DNA of 64,000 bases, taken from Comamonas odontotermitis (GTDB lineage: Bacteria > Pseudomonadota > Gammaproteobacteria > Burkholderiales > Burkholderiaceae_C). Below, in pieces: positions 29,005-37,375 of the stretch; position 1 is the stretch's first letter; every line of letters starts with the position of its first letter. Made by a program: the position numbers and the translations under genes. The DNA is taken from the NCBI RefSeq assembly GCF_014207855.1, contig NZ_JACHKZ010000009.1:1-64000 (forward strand). The letters are read 5' to 3'. Below the pieces are notes generated by a model. The model was not told the DNA's origin and did no database searches. It worked only from the letters and a program-made list of their open reading frames with translations.

Positions 29005-31841
29005 CCAAGGAATACTCCCCATTGTCTGATTCCCGCATTCCTGCCGCTTCTTCCTCCGTCTGCGCCGAGCTGCTGCATGCGCGCCAGCTGCGCCTGACCA
29101 TCGACCCCGCCAGCCTGGGCTTTGCCAGCACCGCCGAGCTGGTGAACGAGCCGTTTTCCTGGATCGGCCAGCAGCGTGCCCAGGCGGCTGCCGAGTTTGG
29201 CCTGGGGCTCGACCAGCCCGATTACCACCTGTTTGTGCTGGGCGAAGAAGGCAGCGGCCGCACCTCCTTGCTGCGGCAGGCCATGCAGGCCGAGGCCGCG
29301 CGCCGCCCTGCAGCGCCAGACATCGCTTTTGTCCACAACTTTGCCGTGCCCGAGCGGCCGCTGGCGGTGCGCCTGCCTGCGGGCCAGGGCCGCGTGTTGA
29401 AAAAGCGCATCGAAGGGCTGATCGACAAGCTGCCCGAGCAGCTGGACAAGGCCGTCAACGAAGCGCAGCACCGTCGCCAGATCGAGCAGCTCTACAACCA
29501 GGCACGCCAGGCCGAAGAGGCGGGCTTTGCCAGCCTGCGCGACTGGGCAAGCAGCGTAGGCCTGCGCATTCGCCGCGAGGAAGGCCAGTTGGTGGTGGAA
29601 TCGGCGGCCGACCCTGCCGAGAACACCGACAGTCCCAGCCCAGCAGACCCCAACGCCCAGGCCGAGCCCGGCGCCGAGGACAGCAACGAGATTTTTGAAG
29701 AAAATGAGGCGTTGGCGCAGTATGGACAAGCGCCATCAGCTATCAGTACAGAAGCTTTTGGCACAGAAGCCTTCAGCGCCACGGCACCCGCTGAAGGCGC
29801 CGTGGTAGTGCAGCTCAACCTGCCGGTTGCAGACAGCGACAGCGCGCCGCACGCCACTGCAGGCGCAGAGGCGTCTGCCAGCGCTTCTGCTGCAGTCGAG
29901 CCAGCGCCCCCGGCCATCGATCTGGAATACCAGTTGCGGCTGCAGCTGGCCCAGTTTCGCGGCCAGTTGCGCCAGGCACACAGCGCGCGCGATGCGGCGC
30001 TCCACCTGTTCTACCAGTCGCTGGCCACACCGCTGTGGCAGGCTGGTGCTGCCCAGGCGCTTGAGGGCCTGAGCCCCGCGCCCGAACACGCCGCCACCTT
30101 GCAGCGCTGGCTGTCGCAGATGCAGGCCGAATGGCTCAAGAACATGGCGCTGTGGGTGCCGCGCAGCATCGCGCAGGATGCCGATGCCCTGCTCGACACC
30201 ACAGACAGCATCGAAGGCGAAGGCGAATCGCAGGATGCGCGCGACGACGCCCGCGCCCGCCTCGAAGCCCGGCGCCAGGCGCTGCGCCAGCTCAGCCAGC
30301 TCAACCTGGTGGTCGATCACCATGGCGAGACGCGAGCGCCTGTCATCACCGAAGACCAGCCCAGCCTGCGCAACCTGTTTGGCACCATCGACCCGCCCGA
30401 AGACGACGAACACCGCAGCGATTTCTCATGCATCCGCGCGGGCAGCGTACTGCGCGCCGATGGTGGCTTTTTGCTGCTGCACCTGCGCGACATGGTCGGC
30501 GACGAAGCCTGCTGGCAAGCGCTGCGCCGCGTGCTGCGCACCCGCCAGCTGCGCATCGACGACGTGCACGCCGCCCAGGGGCCCAGCAACAGCGGCGGCA
30601 TGCAGCCTGAGCTGCTGCCGCTGCACTTCAAGCTCGTGCTGGTAGGCTCGGAAGAGAGCTATTACCAGATGCAGGAGCACGACCCGGACATGGCGCGGCG
30701 CTTTCGCGTGAAGGTCGATTTTGCCGAACACTTCAAGGCCACGGCTGCCACCTACCGCGCCACTGCCGCCTTGATGGCGCAGCGCTGCGCGCTCTACCAG
30801 CTGCCGCACTGCGACGCCAGCGCCGTGGCGCGGCTGCTGGAGCAATCGCACCGCGAGGCCGATGACCAGCAGCGCCAGAGCGGCCAGTTGAACCAGCTCG
30901 AAGCCCTGCTGATCGAAAGCGCGCAGCGCGCCCGCCAATCGGGCACGGGCCGCCTGGTGCAGGCCGCCGATGTGGAAGCTGCGCTCACCGCACACCGCAT
31001 GCGCCACAACGCGATGGAAGAAGCGCTGCACGACGCCATCGCCGAGGGCGAACACGTCATCTCGTTTGCCGGCAGTGCCGTGGGCCAGCTCAACGGCCTG
31101 TCGCAGATCGATACCGGCGACCACCGCTTCGGCCTGCCCGCCCGCATCACCGCACGCACCTACGCGGGCCAGGAAGGGGTGCTGAACATCGAGCGCGAAG
31201 TCGCCCTCTCCGGCCCCATCCACGACAAGGGCGTGCTGATCCTGCAAAGCTACCTGACGGCGCTCTTTGGCCATCTGGCGCCACTGGCGCTCAATGCCTC
31301 GGTGGTGTTCGAGCAGGAATACAGCGGCGTCGAAGGCGATTCGGCCAGCTGCGCCGAGCTGTATGCGCTGCTGTCATCGCTGTCGGGCCTGCCGCTGCTG
31401 CAGAACATTGCCGTGACCGGGGCGCTCAACCAGCATGGCGAGGTGCTGCCCGTGGGCGGCCTGAACGAAAAGATCGAAGGCTGGTTTGACCTGTGCGCCC
31501 AGCAAGGTCTTGACGGCAGTCATGGCGTACTCATCCCCGCACGCAACCAGCGCCACCTGATGCTGGCCCAGCGCGTGGTGGACGCCGTGCAGGCGGGGCT
31601 CTTCCATGTGCATACCGCCGAGCATGTGAGCCAGGGCATTGCGCTGATGATGGGCCAGTGCGATGTACCGGCCGACACCCATGTAGCGCCGCGCCGCCTG
31701 CCCGCCGCCGTGATGCAGGGCGCCGAAGCCACCCTGCTGCAATACCGCCTGGCCTGCCAGAAGGCCGAAGCGGCCCGCCCGCGTGCGCAACGGGCCCGCC
31801 AGCGCCAGATGCGTAATCTGGCGCAGCAGAGCCGATCTTGA
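29001..31841 (+). CDS. LonB-like ATP-dependent protease (AAA_32 / Lon C-terminal family)
   Basis: The 946-residue protein belongs to the Lon-related family with a P-loop domain (VLGEEGSGRTSLL, about 79-91), a long coiled and Ala/Glu-rich insert (about 205-310) and a C-terminal Lon protease domain. The catalytic Ser lies in EGDSASCAEL (about 780) and Lys in GGLNEKIEGW (about 822). The first lid and Walker A are degenerate compared with LonA (RT instead of KT or KS), as is usual for this branch. It is cytosolic; substrates are unknown. It is the third gene of a coupled unit with hemH and a GNAT gene, and ends one base before the convergent ParB-like gene. Confidence 0.88.
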   Translation: MTKEYSPLSDSRIPAASSSVCAELLHARQLRLTIDPASLGFASTAELVNEPFSWIGQQRAQAAAEFGLGLDQPDYHLFVLGEEGSGRTSLLRQAMQAEAARRPAAPDIAFVHNFAVPERPLAVRLPAGQGRVLKKRIEGLIDKLPEQLDKAVNEAQHRRQIEQLYNQARQAEEAGFASLRDWASSVGLRIRREEGQLVVESAADPAENTDSPSPADPNAQAEPGAEDSNEIFEENEALAQYGQAPSAISTEAFGTEAFSATAPAEGAVVVQLNLPVADSDSAPHATAGAEASASASAAVEPAPPAIDLEYQLRLQLAQFRGQLRQAHSARDAALHLFYQSLATPLWQAGAAQALEGLSPAPEHAATLQRWLSQMQAEWLKNMALWVPRSIAQDADALLDTTDSIEGEGESQDARDDARARLEARRQALRQLSQLNLVVDHHGETRAPVITEDQPSLRNLFGTIDPPEDDEHRSDFSCIRAGSVLRADGGFLLLHLRDMVGDEACWQALRRVLRTRQLRIDDVHAAQGPSNSGGMQPELLPLHFKLVLVGSEESYYQMQEHDPDMARRFRVKVDFAEHFKATAATYRATAALMAQRCALYQLPHCDASAVARLLEQSHREADDQQRQSGQLNQLEALLIESAQRARQSGTGRLVQAADVEAALTAHRMRHNAMEEALHDAIAEGEHVISFAGSAVGQLNGLSQIDTGDHRFGLPARITARTYAGQEGVLNIEREVALSGPIHDKGVLILQSYLTALFGHLAPLALNASVVFEQEYSGVEGDSASCAELYALLSSLSGLPLLQNIAVTGALNQHGEVLPVGGLNEKIEGWFDLCAQQGLDGSHGVLIPARNQRHLMLAQRVVDAVQAGLFHVHTAEHVSQGIALMMGQCDVPADTHVAPRRLPAAVMQGAEATLLQYRLACQKAEAARPRAQRARQRQMRNLAQQSRS

Positions 31842-31842
31842 G

Positions 31843-32739
31843 TTAGAACGGAGATTCGTCCGGCACCGGCAGGTCGCTCGAAGCCGCAGCGGCCAGTTGC
31901 AAACGCAGTTGGGCGTTTTCGGTTTCCAGCTCCTGCACCCGGGCGCGCAGGTCGCTGATCTGCTGCTGCGCCTTGTCGAGTGCCGCGTCCACCGCCTCGG
32001 CGCCGTGGGCGGCGCTGGGCGCGGGTTCTGCAGCGCCCTCTGGCTTGTCTTCCTTGGGTTTGCGCTTGGCTTCGCGCACGCGCTTGACGACCTGCTTGAG
32101 CTCGTCCTTGCCGCCCTGCGCGGCAGCCTGCTGCTCTTCGCGCGGCAAGGTAGCTACCACGGCTGCGGCGTTGATCGAAATATCGCCAGCCTTGAGCGCC
32201 TCCACCAGCTCGGGCGCGGCGCTTTTCTGGATTTTCTCGATCTGCGCCACCTGGCTGCTGGACAGACGCGCGGCCTTGGCAATGGCTTCGCGCGTGGCCA
32301 CTTTCTCCAGCTCGGCCGCGTCCACGGGCGAGAACGCCTCATCGGCATTGGCAACGGCCGTCGCCTCGCCCTCTGCCGAAGGCGCTGCCGCCACCGGGTG
32401 GGCCTTTTCCAGCTTGCGGTGCTCCAGAATCTCGCGCTTGCGCAGCGCCAGCACGCCACGCTGGAAGTCAGACACGCTGCGGCGACCCAGGTGCTGGTCG
32501 ATCATCCACAGGTACACATCTTCCATCGACTGGAAATGCGTGTTCTGCACGGTGTTGAACGGCAGGCCATGCTTCTGGCAGATGCCATAGCGGTTATGGC
32601 CGTCCACCAGCACATTGCCCCACAGTACCAGCGCATCGCGGCAGCCTTCGGCCAGAATGCTGCGCTCCAGCGCGGCATGCTCGTCAGGGGTCAAGGGGTC
32701 GATATAGGCTTTGAGTTCTTCGTTGACAACAATATCCAT
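31843..32739 (-). CDS. ParB/RepB-like N-terminal domain protein, chromosomal orphan
   Basis: The 298-residue product begins MDIVVNEELKAYIDPLTPDEH and has a ParB-type N-terminal domain (LWGNVLVDGHNRYGI, with the VDGH-R motif) and a helix-turn-helix-like middle (EAIAKAARLSSSQVAQIEKIQ). A Lys/Ala-rich region follows, and then a C-terminal coiled coil (LDKAQQQISDLRARVQELETENAQLRLQL). There is no parA neighbour, so it is not a usual partition gene. The VDGH-R motif suggests CTP or nucleotide binding as in ParB/Srx folds. DNA target and role are unknown. Confidence 0.75.
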   Translation of the reverse strand: MDIVVNEELKAYIDPLTPDEHAALERSILAEGCRDALVLWGNVLVDGHNRYGICQKHGLPFNTVQNTHFQSMEDVYLWMIDQHLGRRSVSDFQRGVLALRKREILEHRKLEKAHPVAAAPSAEGEATAVANADEAFSPVDAAELEKVATREAIAKAARLSSSQVAQIEKIQKSAAPELVEALKAGDISINAAAVVATLPREEQQAAAQGGKDELKQVVKRVREAKRKPKEDKPEGAAEPAPSAAHGAEAVDAALDKAQQQISDLRARVQELETENAQLRLQLAAAASSDLPVPDESPF

Positions 32740-32845
32740 CACGCAATACGGCGGCTTGGCGCCGCCGTTGTCCAAATCAATAACAGGTTGCAGCAATTGT
32801 AGAAGTGCGCGACAGTAGCAGCCGCTTGACAAGGGTTTGCCAACC

Positions 32846-33391
32846 ATGAACAAAACGCAACGACAGCAACTCATCACCACCCTGAAGGCGCGCTTTGACG
32901 CCCATCCCCAGCGGCATCCGGGCATCACCTGGGCCAGCGTCGAGAGCCGCCTGGAAGCCGCGCCCGATGCGCTGTCTTCTCTGCAGCAGATGGAGGCCTC
33001 GGGCGGCGAGCCCGACGTGATCGGCGCAGGCGCCGCAGGCGGGAGTGTGCTGTTCTGCGACTGCGCTGCCGAAAGCCCCACAAGTCGGCGCAGCCTGTGC
33101 TTTGACGACGCAGCGCTTGCCGCGCGCAAGGAAAACAAGCCCGCAGGCAGCGCCACCGGCATGGCCGCAGCGATGGGCGTGCAGATGCTGGACGAAGCCC
33201 AGTACCACCATCTGCAGACTCTGGGGGAGTTCGACCTGAAGACATCGAGCTGGCTGGCCACGCCCGAGGCCCTGCGCGCCCTGGGAGGCGCCCTGTTTGG
33301 CGACCGGCGCTATGGCCGCGTGTTCACCTACCACAACGGCGTGCAGTCTTACTACGCCGCACGCGGCTTTCGGGCCTGCATCGAGGTGTGA
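32846..33391 (+). CDS. DUF4256 family protein
   Basis: The 181-residue cytosolic product starts MNKTQRQQLITTLKARF behind an AAGGG Shine-Dalgarno site. Family features include the SLQQMEASGGEPDVIG segment, CDCAAESPTSRRSLCFDDAAL and the C-terminal GGALFGDRRYGRVFTYHNGVQSYYAARGFRA. DUF4256 has no known function; the conserved SYYAARGFR end suggests an enzyme or ligand-binding fold. The gene diverges from the ParB-like gene, with a 106-base gap that must hold both promoters. Confidence 0.8.
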   Translation: MNKTQRQQLITTLKARFDAHPQRHPGITWASVESRLEAAPDALSSLQQMEASGGEPDVIGAGAAGGSVLFCDCAAESPTSRRSLCFDDAALAARKENKPAGSATGMAAAMGVQMLDEAQYHHLQTLGEFDLKTSSWLATPEALRALGGALFGDRRYGRVFTYHNGVQSYYAARGFRACIEV

Positions 33392-33546
33392 CCAGGCTTG
33401 GCGCCTCGGCTGTGGTGGCGACCAATCAGTTGATATTCCTGGATTGCATATAACCTTATCGCCATATATTCAATCCTTAAGAATAGATTCGCGGCGCCAC
33501 AGATGGCGGGACAATACCGGCTGTCAGAAAACCAAACGGTATCGCC
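33392..33546 (+). promoter_or_regulatory. AT-rich upstream region of the sulfurtransferase operon
   Basis: The region contains an AT-rich run with CATATATTC and TTAAGAATAG within 33455-33490, which stands out from the GC-rich surroundings. Similar AT-rich sites with ATAAGAATA cores occur at CysB-controlled promoters in related bacteria. That comparison is inference from memory and not a match. Confidence 0.3.
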
Positions 33547-34509
33547 ATGAAAACCATTCGCCTGCTGAGCGTGGCCGGCGCGCTGGCAGCCACCTCGTGG
33601 CTCGCCTCCGCTGCCCATGCAGCCCAGCCCCTGCTCACCCCGGCCGAGCTCGCCACTGCCCAGCAGGCATCGCCTGCGCCGGTGGTCATCGATATCCGCG
33701 AACCCAAGCTGTATGCGCAGGGCCATATTCCCGGCGCGCTCAATGCACCGTATGGCAAATGGCGTGGCCCGGCCACCAATCCGGGCGAGCTGCCCGACAC
33801 CGCCAAGCTGACGGCACTGGTGCAATCGCTGGGCCTGACGCCTGCCAGCCACGCCGTGGTCGTGTCCACAGGCGCCGATGCCACCGATTTTGGCGCCATG
33901 GCGCGCGTGTACTGGAGCCTGAAGGTGCTGGGCCTCAAAGAGCTGTCCATCGTCAACGGCGGCATGAAGAGCTGGGTGGCCGGTGGCAAGCCTGTGAGCA
34001 CCGAAGTGCCACAGGTGGCAGCCAGCAGCTACCAGCCCACCCTGGACGAAAGCCTGATCGCCACACGCGACCAGGTGCGTCAGCATGTGGACCTGAGCAA
34101 TGCAGCGCTGGTCGATTCGCGTCCCGACGCCTTCTACAAGGGCGAAACACGCGCACCGGCAGCCAAGCTCTCGGGAACCTTGCCCGGCGCGCAGCAGCTG
34201 GATTTCAACCAGTGGTTCGTCAAAGGCACGGCGCAATTCGTGGACCGCGACACGGCCCGGCAGATCGCGCAGAAGATCACCCGCCAGGACGGCCAGGACA
34301 CGGTTGCCTTCTGCAACACCGGCCATTGGGCCGCCACCGACTGGTTTGGCCTGAGTGAAATGGCTGGCTTGCCCCACGTCAAGCTCTACGCGGGCTCGAT
34401 GGTTGACTGGACGCAGCAGCCCGATGCGCCCGCGATGCAGAACCAGCCAGGCCGCGCACAGTCGCTCGCCTACGACGCCCAGCAGTGGTGGCAGCGCAAG
34501 TTCAAATAA
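33547..34509 (+). CDS. Periplasmic tandem-rhodanese sulfurtransferase
   Basis: The 320-residue product has a signal peptide (MKTIRLLSVAGALAATSWL...AHAA, cleaved near 26) and two rhodanese domains. The first (VVIDIREPKLYAQGHIPGALNAPYG) has VVVSTGADATDF where the active-site Cys loop should be, so it looks catalytically dead. The second has C256 in VAFCNTGHWA, a proper persulfide-forming loop. This matches thiosulfate or sulfur-shuttling sulfurtransferases. It sits 72 bases upstream of a TsuA-like transporter, so a role in thiosulfate or persulfide handling is likely. Confidence 0.88.
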   Translation: MKTIRLLSVAGALAATSWLASAAHAAQPLLTPAELATAQQASPAPVVIDIREPKLYAQGHIPGALNAPYGKWRGPATNPGELPDTAKLTALVQSLGLTPASHAVVVSTGADATDFGAMARVYWSLKVLGLKELSIVNGGMKSWVAGGKPVSTEVPQVAASSYQPTLDESLIATRDQVRQHVDLSNAALVDSRPDAFYKGETRAPAAKLSGTLPGAQQLDFNQWFVKGTAQFVDRDTARQIAQKITRQDGQDTVAFCNTGHWAATDWFGLSEMAGLPHVKLYAGSMVDWTQQPDAPAMQNQPGRAQSLAYDAQQWWQRKFK

Positions 34510-34520
34510 TCCAATTCATT

Positions 34521-34570
34521 GTGGCTGCTGGCGCAATCCTGTGATGTGCCAGCAGCTATTATTTTTATAG
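34521..34570. repeat. Dispersed intergenic inverted repeat
   Basis: GCTGCTGGC (34524-34532) and GCCAGCAGC (34548-34556) form a stem followed by TATTATTTTTATAG. It matches the element also seen at 46076-46117 and 54822-54858. It lies between the rhodanese and transporter genes and could attenuate or stabilise that transcript. Confidence 0.6.
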
Positions 34571-34581
34571 TATTACCGCGC

Positions 34582-35685
34582 ATGGATATGAAGCGATTTC
34601 CCCTGTCGATCCTGATGGCTGCCTTCTTTGGCTGGCTGCTGTGGAGCGTTTCTGCGCGCCAGGCGGCGCTCTTCCTGGTTGGCATCGGCCTGGGCGCCAT
34701 CCTGGCAGGCCAGCGCTTTGGCTTTACCACCGGCTGGCGCATGCTGGTGGAAGAAAAGGACCCACGCGGCGTGTTCGGCCAGTTGCTGCTGCTGGCCCTG
34801 GCCGCTGCCATGGCCATGCCGCTGCTGGGCCACTACCCCGAGCTGACGGCTGCCCTCGGCCCGCCCAGCGTGAGCCTGCTGGTGGGCGCCTTCGTGTTCG
34901 GCCTGTGCATGCAGATTGCCGACGGCTGCGGCAGCGGCACGCTGTACAAGGCAGGCATGGGCATTCCCATGAACACGGCCATCCTGCCAATGTTCGCGCT
35001 GGGCAGCTTTCTCGGATCGATACACCTGGGCTGGTGGCTTGACCTGGGCCGCATGCCCGCCGTGGGCCTGGTCAGCACCTGGGGCTGGGCGCCTGCGCTG
35101 GGCGCCACGCTGGCGGCGCTGCTGGTGATTGGCCTGGGCGTGCAGGCCTACTGCGCCAAGGCCAATGCTACGCAGCAGCGCAGTACGCCGCCGGTGTGGC
35201 AGCGCAAATGGGTCATGGGGGCCATCGGCCTTGCCATTTTTGCCACGCTCAACCTCGTCATTGCAGGCCAGCCCTGGGGCGTGGTGTACGGTTTTGGCCT
35301 GTGGGCGGCCAAGGTGGCCAACGGCGCGGGCCTCGTTGACCTCGGCACCAACTGGTTCTGGAGCCAGCCCGGCAACGCCCAGCGTCTGCAGGAAACAGTG
35401 CTGCTCGACATCACCAGCATCACCAACATCGGCATCCTGGCCGGCGCCCTGTGGATTGCCGCAGGCAAACCGGCTGCGGCCAAGGCGCTGACCGGCACGC
35501 AATGGCTGGTGGCGCTTGCTGCAGGGCTGGTGCTGGGCTACAGCTCGCGCCTGGCCTTTGGCTGCAATGTGGGCGCCATGCTCTCGGGCATCAGCACTGG
35601 CAGCATCCACGGCTGGATCTGGGTGCCGCTGGCCTTTGCCGGGACGATTTTCGGGCTGCGCGTCCGCCGCCATTTTGGATTCTGA
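34582..35685 (+). CDS. YeeE/YedE (TsuA-like) thiosulfate/sulfur transporter
   Basis: The 367-residue integral membrane protein has about nine to ten hydrophobic segments. Two copies of the sulfur-transport signature are seen: MQIADGCGSGTLYKAG (about 108-123) and LAFGCNVGAMLSGIS (about 330-344), each with the conserved cysteine that relays thiosulfate in TsuA. It probably imports thiosulfate or another reduced sulfur species. The upstream rhodanese and downstream small membrane protein suggest one operon. The ATG at 34582 is chosen because the TM1 region begins just after it. Confidence 0.9.
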   Translation: MDMKRFPLSILMAAFFGWLLWSVSARQAALFLVGIGLGAILAGQRFGFTTGWRMLVEEKDPRGVFGQLLLLALAAAMAMPLLGHYPELTAALGPPSVSLLVGAFVFGLCMQIADGCGSGTLYKAGMGIPMNTAILPMFALGSFLGSIHLGWWLDLGRMPAVGLVSTWGWAPALGATLAALLVIGLGVQAYCAKANATQQRSTPPVWQRKWVMGAIGLAIFATLNLVIAGQPWGVVYGFGLWAAKVANGAGLVDLGTNWFWSQPGNAQRLQETVLLDITSITNIGILAGALWIAAGKPAAAKALTGTQWLVALAAGLVLGYSSRLAFGCNVGAMLSGISTGSIHGWIWVPLAFAGTIFGLRVRRHFGF

Positions 35686-35702
35686 GCACAAGGAAAACCG
35701 CC

Positions 35703-35867
35703 ATGAACATCCCCCTTTTACGCAGCGCTTTCTGGATCGTGCTGGTCGCATTCATTGCCTGGGACTACAGCCACAGCAAGCCGGTGGATCTGCGCTTTGA
35801 GGCGCCCCTGATCGCCGCTGGCTCCGGCCAACATGCCAGCGGCGGGCACTGCTCGATGCCGGACTGA
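35703..35867 (+). CDS. Small single-span membrane protein downstream of tsuA-like gene
   Basis: The 54-residue product has a hydrophobic span (LLRSAFWIVLVAFIAW) and a short outside tail ending GQHASGGHCSMPD, with one Cys and two His. It begins 17 bases after the transporter stop behind an AAGGAAA Shine-Dalgarno sequence. I do not recognise a family. Its position suggests an accessory role in sulfur transport, which is inference. Confidence 0.6.
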   Translation: MNIPLLRSAFWIVLVAFIAWDYSHSKPVDLRFEAPLIAAGSGQHASGGHCSMPD

Positions 35868-35902
35868 AGACCCCGGCACGCCTCTCCGCCACGACCACCC
35901 AC

Positions 35903-35937
35903 AACCATGTGCGGCTTTTCGCCCACATGGTTTTTTT
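35903..35937 (+). terminator. Terminator of the sulfurtransferase-transporter operon
   Basis: AACCATGTG and CACATGGTT pair around a 12-base loop and are followed by seven T. It lies 36 bases past the stop of the small membrane protein gene. Confidence 0.88.
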
Positions 35938-36142
35938 ACGCCTTGGCAGGCCCGCCGCATAGGCAGACGCATCTCGTTGTCGAAAATCTGTCAAATTTCT
36001 GTCATATGACGAGCGAACAATCGGGCTCCATGTCCTCACCGACTCCGCCATGCCAACAACAGCAACCATCACTTCAGGCAACCCACAAAGGGCGTGCAGG
36101 CTGCACGGCCGCCTGCTCTGATTGCGCCGGAGTGCAGCAGCC

Positions 36143-37189
36143 TTGACTTCCGAGCCCACGGCGACCGCAGGGACGCCTCCCTTCTTCACCCCTCCCGACA
36201 ACAGCGGCCTCATCTGGGGCTATGCCTTCGCGGGCACGGCGGCAGCCGAGCCGCTGACCGCCGACCAGGCGCAGGAATGGCTGGCCGCCCCGCAAGCTGC
36301 CGATGGTTTCATCTGGCTGCATTTCAACCTGTCGAATGCCCACTGCCTGCGCTGGCTGGAGCAGTACGGCCAGCTCGATGAGCAGTATTTTGAGGCGCTG
36401 CGCGACGGCGTCGCCTCCACCCGCATCGAGCGGCTGGACGATTCGCTGCTGGCGGTCATCAACGACATCGACTTCGATTTCAACTTCGAGTCTGGCGACA
36501 TCCATACCATGTGGATCCAGGTTTCGCCACGGATGGTGATCTCGGCGCGCGCACATCCGCTGCGCTCCGTCGATACGCTGCGCCAGCAGATCCGCCAGGG
36601 CGACATCCCGGAGTCGAGCACCCAGCTGCTCGAACGCCTGTTGCGTGCCCAGGCCGATGTGCTGGTGCGCATTGTGCGCAACGTGACCCAGCGCGTAGAC
36701 CAGATCGAAGACCAGATGCTGGGCGGGCGCGTGCCCATGCGCCCGCGCCAGCTCGGAGCGCTGCGCCGCCTGCTGGTACGCTTCAAGCGCCTGCTGGCAC
36801 CGGAGCCATCGGCGCTGCTGCGCCTTTTGCAGACACCGCCGCGCTGGATGGGCAATGACGACCGGCAGGCGTTGCGCGCGGCCAGCGAGGAGTTCTCGGT
36901 TTTTCTGCGCGACATGCAATCGCTGGAAGAGCGCATCAAACTGCTGCAGGAAGAGATGGCTGCCAGCATCAACGAAGACACCAACCGCTCGCTCTATACC
37001 TTGACGATGATCACGGTTCTAGCCCTGCCGGTGAACTTGATGGCGGGCCTTTTCGGCATGAACGTGGGCGGCATTCCGTTGAGCCAGGACCCGCTGGGGT
37101 TCTGGATTGTCATGGGCGTGGTGGTGGCGTTCTCCATACTGCTGGCCATCTGGGCCATCCGCAAGCGGCGCGGGCCTAGGGATATTTGA
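36143..37189 (+). CDS. zntB: CorA-superfamily metal transporter, ZntB-like
   Basis: The product of about 348 residues has the CorA-superfamily form: a large N-terminal cytosolic domain, a long stalk helix (EEFSVFLRDMQSLEERIKLLQEEM) and two C-terminal TM segments. The signature GMN in LFGMNVGGIPL is the ZntB-type variant (GMNVGGIP). It likely moves Zn2+ or another divalent cation across the inner membrane. No ATG lies upstream of the conserved part. TTG at 36143 has GGAG ten bases before it and is preferred; TTG at 36122 is the longest alternative. Confidence 0.87.
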   Translation: MTSEPTATAGTPPFFTPPDNSGLIWGYAFAGTAAAEPLTADQAQEWLAAPQAADGFIWLHFNLSNAHCLRWLEQYGQLDEQYFEALRDGVASTRIERLDDSLLAVINDIDFDFNFESGDIHTMWIQVSPRMVISARAHPLRSVDTLRQQIRQGDIPESSTQLLERLLRAQADVLVRIVRNVTQRVDQIEDQMLGGRVPMRPRQLGALRRLLVRFKRLLAPEPSALLRLLQTPPRWMGNDDRQALRAASEEFSVFLRDMQSLEERIKLLQEEMAASINEDTNRSLYTLTMITVLALPVNLMAGLFGMNVGGIPLSQDPLGFWIVMGVVVAFSILLAIWAIRKRRGPRDI

Positions 37190-37225
37190 AGCCGAAGCGG
37201 GCCGGATACGCCACTCGCGTAAAAT

Positions 37226-37375
37226 AGAGGCAGGGTGTCGTCACATAGGGTGCAGCGGCAGGTGTAGCGAAGGTCGGGCCGCCTCGCGGTTTGTGCAATG
37301 CAGGTAGAGCCTTGCCGGAGCCTCCGCGCATCCGACAGAAGTGCGCCGAGATGAGCCGCTCTTCACCAGCCTTGC
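37226..37375 (+). promoter_or_regulatory. Candidate structured leader RNA (possible ion riboswitch) upstream of antiporter
   Basis: The region between the ZntB-like gene and the antiporter folds on paper into a closed unit. The closing stem P1 is 37229-37235 with 37310-37316 (seven pairs, one G-U). An inner stem is 37251-37259 with 37278-37282 and 37293-37296, and a further hairpin is 37326-37330/37342-37346. A TAAAAT box at 37220-37225 could be the -10. GGGTG-type motifs recur. I cannot match it to a known riboswitch consensus from memory. Confidence 0.45.

Noticed and set aside
31843-32739. Plasmid or integrated-element partition locus
   Set aside because: The ParB-like gene has no parA, parS cluster, replication gene or mobility gene nearby; flanks are ordinary chromosomal genes.
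35907-36146. 79-codon frame upstream of the ZntB-like gene
   Set aside because: It starts inside the terminator hairpin of the previous operon and shows low-complexity sequence only.
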